Assembly (NCBI GenBank): GCA_024305105.1
Contig: JAMWZA010000044.1
Coordinates: forward strand, 1 to 35,056
Origin: Marinoscillum sp.
Lineage (GTDB): Bacteria > Bacteroidota > Bacteroidia > Cytophagales > Cyclobacteriaceae
DNA: 35,056 bases
Reading direction: 5' to 3'
In this document: positions 8,701 to 17,700 of the stretch, piece after piece
How the letters are laid out: the number at the start of each line of letters is the position of its first letter
Numbering within the stretch: position 1 is the stretch's first letter
Made by a program: the position numbers and the translations under genes
Notes under the pieces: model-generated
Told to the model about the DNA's origin: nothing
The model's database searches: none
The model's input: the letters and a program-made list of their open reading frames with translations, nothing else

Positions 8701-11700
8701 GATTTCAGCGATTTTCAACTTATTACCATCGATTTCAAAACTACCATTGTCTTCATATCCTTCTGTCAGAGTAATAGCATGGCTACTTTCTGAATCCTGG
8801 TCCGTGACTGTAAACTCCCCAACTTCTGTTCCCGCTGTTTCATTTTCATCCACTGAAGAAGCTGAAATAGTTATGGCAGTAGGCGCTTCATTGATGTCAT
8901 TCGCATAGAGCACGAAAGTCTTAGTAAAAGTCAAGCCATCTGAGTCTGTGGTTTGCACTTCTATCTCAAAGTTTGGAAGTACTTCATAGTCCAACCCAAC
9001 TGCTGTAACCAGGTCATCGCCATCAGCTACAATAGGATAGATATCAGTCCCACCGACCTCTATGGTAGTGAGGACCTCATAAATGTGCGTGTCGTCTGTA
9101 TCTTGGTCTGTAGTAGACAGAGTCCCTATCACCGCTCCAACTTCTGCATCTTCATCAATACCATCGTTACTCAATGCAATGTCAGTAGGGGCTTCATTCA
9201 CATCATTGATGGAAATAGTGAACTGCTGAGTATGACTACCTCCGTTTCCATCATTTACTTCCACTTGAATACTATAGCTTTCCTTAGTCTCAAAATCAGG
9301 TACCGCCACTGTAATTAATTCATCCTCGGATATCTGGAAGCCGGCGTTATCACCAAACTCATTGGTTAACGAATACGTATGTACATCATCGGTATCTTCA
9401 TCCGAAGTTGACAGGGTAGCTATTATTGTTTCTGCAGCGGTGTTTTCATCAATTGAGTTACTCGAAAGTGTCATTGCAGTAGGTGCTTCATTGATGTCAT
9501 TCACTGAAATTGTGAATTCTTGCTCTAAACTCCCGCCATTACCATCAGTCACGGCTATTTTAATGCTGTAACTGGATTTATTTTCATAGTTAAATACTGC
9601 TGCATTTTGCAACCCGGTATCGGTGATAGTAAAGGAGGTGTTGTCTCCAAAACCATCCACCAGGCTAAAAGTATAGCTGTCCGATTCTTCTGGACCTTCG
9701 GCAGATAGCTGGCCTACTGCTGATCCGGCCGCAGTATTTTCATTGATAGAAGCATTGTCAAGCGTGATAGCAGTAGGTGCTTCATTGAGATCCAGAACTT
9801 CGACCACAACTTCAAATTGATTAAGACCGCCTGCAACGTCCTCCACTAGCAGCTGTAATGCCAACGAAGATAAGGTCTCGTAATCCATAGGAATGGCTGA
9901 AACAATGTTTAGCCCATCAATAGATACTGCATAATTCTGTTCATAGCCCTGAGTCAGAGAGAGGGTATGCTGATCGTTGGCATCAGGATCACTAACCGTG
10001 ACTGTCGCAATAACAGTTCCTACCGCTACATTTTCTTCGACCGTATTTGCAGACAACTCAATTCCTGTGGGTACGTCATTGGTGTCCTCTATCGTGATGG
10101 TTAGCGTTTGTGATACTGACTCCTGACCATTGTCTGTAGATCGAATTTCCACAGTAACCTCTGGTTCGGTTTCAAAGTCAAAGCTTCGATTCGTGTAGAG
10201 TTCATTACCGATCAATTTCACATCATCGTTTTCGAAAGACGTTGTTCCCCCTACAATCGTATAGGTATGTGTGTCTTCATCATCTGTATCTTCAGTGCTT
10301 AAAGTACCAATGAGCACATCTGCAAAGCCATTCTCTGGAGTAGTCGATCCTGAAAGCACAATATTAGTTGGAGCTACATTGATGTTATTCAGTGTAATCG
10401 TGAATTGCTTAACCAGCTCATAAAGTTCTACCTGAATGGAATATGATGTCTGCTCGTCAAAGTCCAGCACAGCGGCTGTTTGTAGCTCATCCTCTTCGAT
10501 TTGAAACAGGGCATTGTCACCAAAACCAGAAGAAAGTATAAAAGTATTCTCACCGCCATCTACATCTGTTACAATAAATGAACCAACCACAGTTCCCGCA
10601 TCCTGACCTTCGTCCAAACTGTTTCCACTTAGATCAAAGTCGGTTGCCGGTTCGTCCAGGTCATTGATCGCAATCGTAAAATTGATCAGGTTAGTGGCAC
10701 TTCCTGTCGTTGATTCAATCTGAATACTAAATGATGATTCCGTTTCAAAATCCAAACCGGAACCCATATAGTTGAGTTGCTCTCCGTCTATGTCCAAATC
10801 ATTCTCGTCCAGGGAGGATGAAATGATAGTATAGTAAAATACATCAGACGGATTACCTGTGAATGTGGAAAGATTACCAATCAATACTGGCCCAGATTGA
10901 TTCTCATCTATCGATGTATTGCTCAAGAAAATCGAAGAAGCTCCCTGGTCAGTTCCTATGTAGATATTGTTATCATCTCCTATTGTATTCAAATCGCTCG
11001 TAGCACTATTACCAGAGTAGACCACATCTGTAAGCTTATAAGCTACATCTTGGTAAAGAAAAATAGCTCCTCCTTTACCTGATCCATTCGTAGGCTGAAT
11101 CACTGAGGTACTTCCTGAATTGGTTCCTTTGGATCCACCTGTAGCAGCATTTGAAATAAATGTTGTCGCGTTTACAATCAAGTTACCTGATTTAGCATAG
11201 ATGGCACCTCCAAGACCAGCACCTCCACCTCCAGCGCCTCCATTGTTTGCCTTTCCTCCATTACCACCAAAGGTTCCAGCATTACCAGGGTTTCCATAGC
11301 TGCTACCTGAGCTTACCCCAGCGCCTCCACCTGCACCTCCGCCAAAATTACCGTCTCCGCCTTTGCCTCCTGAGAACCCACTGAAGCCTTTCTCTCCTCC
11401 GCCACCTCCAGTGCCGTAAAATACCCCTGACGCTCCAGCTGCTCCATGTGTGTCAAAATTTCCAACTGCGCCACCAGCGCCACCTGTTCCAAAGCGACTA
11501 GAACCACCGTCACCACCATTTACTGCGCCTGCATTTCCTCCATTTCCTCCCAGAGCAACATTGCCTGAGAAGTTCATTCGATCAATAATAAGGTTGCCTC
11601 TGTCAAGGAAAACAGCCCCACCAAAACCGGCTCCTCCACCTCCGCCTCCACTACCTTGAGTGCCATCTCCTCCTCTGTTCAATCCGTTGGCTATTTCAAA

Positions 11701-14700
11701 TCCTTTAAGAAGGACCTTACCTGATGTCATATAAAAAACCTGATGAGCATTCTCTCCTGATACGGTAACTGGTGAAGCATCAGTTCCTACGATATCCATA
11801 TTGCTGGATAATGCCGGTAAAGAACTAGTCAACGCTATAGTACCCTCAATAAAGCGGAGATCGATCACATTATGATCAGGGTTTTCATTGGCAGCTATGA
11901 TGGCCGCTCTCAATGAGCCTTCACCACTGTCATTGGTATTGGTGACAACTATTGCGTTCGTGTCAGTGACAGGGTTAACGGTAATTTCTATGTTGTAAGT
12001 GATTGACTTCTGAGGAGTTCCATCGTCCAGCAAAGTCAGGGTGATAGTAGCAACTCCTGATTCCCCACTTGCAGGTTGATAAAGCAAAGAGCCTGTACCA
12101 TCTTCATTAGCTATTGCGGATAAGGATGATAATAAAAATTCATTATCGCTTACCACCTCAAACGAAAGTGATTGCTCCATGTAAAAATCTCCATCAGTCA
12201 AGCCCGTCAAATCAAGTGTTTGAAGTTCCACATCCTGATCGATTGTGATTGTAGACACAGGTTGATCAAAATATGGCTGGGTATTTAGGTCGTTTACGGT
12301 CAAGGTAATTTCCTGTGTGGTTATCAGACTTCCGTCAGAAACAGTCACTGAAAACGAATACTCAATGGCATCCTCATCTGTTGGTGTACCGGAAAGCAAT
12401 GCCGTTCCATCTCCATTATCGGTAAATGTCAACCACTCTGGTAAATCAGTAGTGCCAAACGTCAAAGCGTCCAAATCACTATCCGAAGCTGCTATTTCAT
12501 AGATATATTCTTCTCCTTCGTTCACTTCTGTGCCTGGCGTAGAAGTGAAGGCTGGTGGATGATTAAACGCTTCCGGTGCTTCTGTTACTGTGTAGATATC
12601 TCCGTAAAAAACGAAAAGCTGACCCAGGTCATTGATCTGGAAAGCAGCTCTCAATGCTGGTCGCGTAGGAGCGTCTGTAAGCCCGGCATACTGATCTGAA
12701 TAATCACCATACGAAAAGCGTGGCTCACCAACAGTTTCCCAAACGCCATCTACCAACTTGATCACAGAAACAGGGAATTGGTTAGCTCCCAGATCTTCGA
12801 TATAGGCAATATAAGGTGTGCCATCCGGGTGGATTTGCAACTGCAGGTCAATGACATTTGAAACCCCTGGATTAGAAATAAATGTAGTATTCTCGTAAAA
12901 TTCAATCCCACCATCTGACCTGATCCATACAGTGTATTGCTTACCATCAAAAAGCTCTATGTCTTTGTTGTGGGTCTCGTCAGAGTAATTGCCATTTCGA
13001 AGCTGATTACTACTTGAACCCAAAAATGTCACTGCGCCTTGACTGGTTGATCGACTGCCTATTGGTGACTTGTAGCCCAATGATTGACCAAACTCCTGTG
13101 TCATAGAATACATGAAGTCATCACCAATCTCTAGGTCCAAGTCTTTTGAATTCCTACTCGTACCACTAAAGAAGATGTTTTCCTCGCCATCGTTGGCCAG
13201 AAATAAAAAACCGTTTTCATCATCCATCAATAAGAACCATGGGTCTCCGTTTTCATCAAACTCAAAATCTGCCCTACCGATACGGTTGTTAGCAAAGGTC
13301 ACCCTGCTGAGACCAGAAACAGGGTGCGAAGCAAAAAGATTTGGCCTAATGCTGTTGAACTGAATACTACCATAAGCAAAGTGATTCAGGTTATTCTTTG
13401 GATTGACCAATGACTGAATTTGAGGGAAATGGTCCGTAAGCGGATAGGCTGTTGAAAGATTGATGTTTTCTTCTAGCGTTTCAGGATCAAATGTTTCATG
13501 CCCTGAGAATTCCTGATACGTTTCCAAACGTGCATAAGGAATGGTCACCTCGGCATTCGGCCCTGACGGATATACAATCGTCTGGTAGGTATTGTAAGTA
13601 TAAACCGGTTGGTTGTTTTTCCCGATGCGCATATCTACATCCGTGTATGGAGGGTCAACGATATCAGTGTGTACAGACCATTCACCCGTATTGGTATCAT
13701 CCAATGCATTTAATACTAACTTAAACTCGAAATCATCTCCTTGTAAGTTGCTTGGTAAAGAAACAACTACCTCACTATTGGTGTAGATGGTTTTGGGTGC
13801 AAAAGTCATTGGTATGGAGATAACTTCTCCTACTAGTAGCGTAGTGGGTAAACCGCTGATATCAAAACTCAGATCTTGAGCATTGTCTCCAGTAAATGAA
13901 ACAACGGGGTCTCCAGTAAGTTGAAGATTGGTCAATCCGGAATTGCTAATCACCAAATCAAATTCATAATCAAAGCCTACACCGATCTGGATAGGTATTG
14001 AATTTCCGGCCTGAAGTTGTTTGTCACCAATAAATGCGGTTAGTTCTGGACCAATAGATTGTGTTGTCCACAAATCTGACGGTCCGTTACTGCCATCCGT
14101 AGAGACAAATGGTCTACCTGTGACACCATCAATAGATAATTTTGCATTGGACGTATATTGAATTTCAGTTCCTGAAATGTACGTTTCATTGAATAAACGA
14201 AAAGCGCCATCTTCAAATACCGCAGCACTATGACCATTAGAGCTGCTACCACGATCAAATAGGAATATGGGCTCATTTTCCGCACCTAATCCAAATAAAT
14301 TACCTCCCTGCCGACTTGGAAAGCCAGTAAAATTTGATCCAGCAAGTTGGTCAGTTGTGAAGCCTCCTTCCAGCAAGGTTCCTGTTGGTGAAAACTTGTG
14401 GTAGCGAAGTTGACTTTGTCCAATTCCTCCGACATGGATATTGTCATTTTGATCAATGATCAGGTTTACATAGTAAGCCGTTTGGGAAACACCGATCGTG
14501 GTATAGTCATATCCAATATTATCCCATCCGGTGGTTGGGTCATATTTCAATACCAAAACTTTACTATCATTCGTGCCAACCGTGGCAAAGAGTTGGTTGT
14601 TGCTATCGAAAGCTATACTATAGGCAAAAATACTGCTGCCAATGTCTGTTCCGAATATGGTACGAAGGTCTTCCATCGTGAGCGTGATGGTTGCTGTGGA

Positions 14701-17700
14701 AGGAATCCCTGTTTGAATTTTGATGCCATATTGATTGTATGCAGAGCCATCGCTGAAAGAATGAACGAATCGTACTGTGCCATTACGATCAACTTTCAAT
14801 AAACCATCCATTTTATCATTTGAGGTTTCAATCAGGAAGCTTTCGGATTGATTCGTAATGATATTTTTGACTTGTATGCCGGTACCATTCCCTGGGTCGG
14901 TGATAGTGTAAAAGTTCCCACTATTGTCTCCAATGAGGTCATAATTGCTAGAATTATATAGGGTAGGCAATGTGGTCTCCTCCTCATAATTCAGATTACC
15001 ATCAGGGGAAATGGTAGCTTTAATGAGTTTAGAAATAGAATTTCCAGAGACACTTGTGACAAAATAGATGTTACCATCATTTGACCACAATTCCTGTATT
15101 GCTGGGAGTCCATCTTTACCTCCTAGTCTTTCCCAATTACCATTAGAGAGACTAACGCCACGTCCGATCAAGTTTACTTCAAATGCACTTTCCAAGCTGG
15201 AATTGGGAATGGTCAAAAAAGTATTGTAAGCGCGTACATCGTTGGACTGAAAGGTTACCGTAAAAGATGTGGTTTCGCCAGGCGCAAGAAGCAATTCAGT
15301 CTCTGAATAGTCGATCTCAAAACGGCCTTCAAAATCACTAACTGAGGCTTCTCCCAAAAGCGCTAAGTCTACGGTTCCCGTGTTGGTAATGGTGAACTCC
15401 TTTTGCAATTGCCCGCCGTTTCCAGCTATAAATGCTACCTCATCGCCCGAAGCTAGAACGACATCACCAGACGATACCTGCATTTCTGGAACGGCGAAGC
15501 GGTTAGATACTCCTCTTATTGGATCTGGGTTAAATGAATAGTTGGCTTCATTGTTCTTTGAATCCCAACATAGCTTCCCGCCACGCTCATCAAACAACCA
15601 AAGATTTCGACACTGGTCGAAATCAGGGTGTGTATCCGACATGCGCGCCTGGTGCCAGTCCGAAACTACCTGAGCGGACAATGCTGCAGACCAAATCCTT
15701 ACCTCATCGACCGACATAAAACCGGATGGATCAAGAGACACAGATCCAAAATCTCCAGTTAAGGAGCTATAACTGGTTCCGGTTTCACTAAAGGCGTAAT
15801 TGCTGATGTCTAAAGTGCCTTCCCCCACAGGCTGCCCATTGTAGTAAAACACAACAGTTCCGTTATCATGCGTAAATCCTACGTGCTGAAAAGAAGTAGC
15901 GAGTGCGCTTTCATCAAAAGTATTGGACGATATGCTTTGGTCAGAAATCACATTGCCGCTACCATCCAAAATGGAGAGTACCAACTGATCGTCATTCAAC
16001 CAAAAAAGCACTCTATTGGAAAAGTCTGATGCCCAGCCTTGAAATAGGCCCTGTCTTCTAGAACCTCCATTGAGCTGCACAATGAATTCCATGGAAAACT
16101 GACTACCTAGCGATCCACTATTTACAGATTGACGAAAATTTTTCACAAAATATCCTCCACCTGCTACTGGGTTGAATTCATCCGGGGTATTGAAGAAGAT
16201 TTCGACCGCTTCTACCGGAGTTTGATCCGCCGTAAACAGGTTGGCAATTCTCAAATAATAGGTGCTATTGCGCTCTATGTTGGACATGATGTATAGCACA
16301 TCTCCGTCATCGTTAAATGACCACTTGTCGATGATATCCGTTCCATTTTCATCGTTAAGCTTTAAGTCAAGCACTGCATCGGTATAAGCCTGTGAAAAGC
16401 TTCGTGTTTTAAAAAGCGCGAAAGTACCAGGAGCAGTTTCTACGTAATAGTCTTCTTCGAAAGTAACCTCGATCGCTTGCGTGCTAAGTATGCTACCATC
16501 TCTTGGATTTACCCTGATTTTTGCCTCGGCAAAGGCCGGTCTGGAATAGTTAAACACCTGTGGCATGATCTCATTGCCATTCGCATCAGTGATGTTTTCT
16601 AGCGTGACATGATACAATTGATCCGGAAGAGATTCATCCAATGATACTTGCAACGTATTCCCTTCTCTGGTGATGGTTGTGCTTACCAAATCGCCCGTTG
16701 CATCATCTAATCTCACTTTTACGACATTGATGTACTCTGAGGGCTCTATATCAGTCGCATCCAGGTCAAAAAACGCTTCATCAGCCGTAAATGAAAAAGA
16801 CCTGCCAAGAATGGTGGTGCCAGATTCGGGATCAGCTGTAAATACTGGAGCCGTGCCATCAACGGTAAACGTCAGGGTCTCTGGACCTGCCATTTCATTC
16901 CCATATCGATCTTCGATGTTAGCTACAGCGATATAGTACGCTTGACCATTCGTCAGTTCACTGTCAGGAGTGATGGTTATTTTGTTGCGAACGATGGACG
17001 CTGTGAAATTGATATCCGAACCGCTGGCATTGGTTTCTTTGAAAGTAATGATGCCGGACAAGTCTGCATCAGCAATTGCTGAGCCATCCGTCTTGTAAAT
17101 ATTTTCATTCATGTAGATGACCAAGTCATCCGCTTTCTGATAGTTGGTCTGACCATCGACCGGGATTGACTTGCTTATTACCGGAGCATTGGTTTCTACC
17201 AAAGTAAGTCCTGTTTCTGAGAAGAAGTCAGGGTTATCAGTTGATGTATTCGAAGCATTTGGCGCACTGTTACCAGAAACAAAAACACCATTGTTGGTCA
17301 ATGACCCACTGTAGTGAAAAATTCCTGCTGATTTAGCTTGTCCTGAGCTGGCACCAGATCCACCAGATCCGCCAGCTTGAGTACTATTATTCATTACAGT
17401 GACGGTATTTAAGGAAACAGAACCACCGTAAATAAAAATTGCAGCACCCAAACCTGCTCCTCCGCCACCGGACTGTACGATTCCATTTACCGGATTAGAT
17501 GTGGTTCCACCAAATGTGCCAGGTACTCCTGTCGTACCAACGCCTGAAGCTCCACCGCCGCTAGATCCTACCGACCCACCTCCTGCACCGTATCCGCCAT
17601 TGCCCCCATTAGCACGTGGCTCACCATCGAAGTTTAAACCACCTCCAGAACCGCCTGATCCAAAAATTCCGTTGACTCCATCATCATATGTGGCGGCTCC

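Larger units (their letters stand above)
7403..10943 (-). repeat. Array of twelve cadherin-like repeats (coding)
   Basis: Twelve units of about 95-102 residues in the giant protein. Most open with (A)P(T/S)xIxLS and close with (V/I)NDxN(E/D)A, with DEN near residue 12, an acidic DxDxDD-type motif near 30 and FDFE/LDYE near 65. These are Ca2+-type cadherin positions. The first unit (about 10943-10650) is the most diverged. Units 5-12 are more alike than units 1-4, which suggests expansion at the C-terminal side. Confidence 0.85.

Noticed and set aside
7403-10943. Regular repeats that could suggest a CRISPR or satellite array
   Set aside because: The period is about 295 bp, the repeats lie in one open frame and encode cadherin-like domains, so this is a protein repeat.
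11450-11659. Proline-rich plus-strand frame opposite the second glycine-rich module
   Set aside because: Same antisense effect of the glycine tract; no domain or start context supports it.
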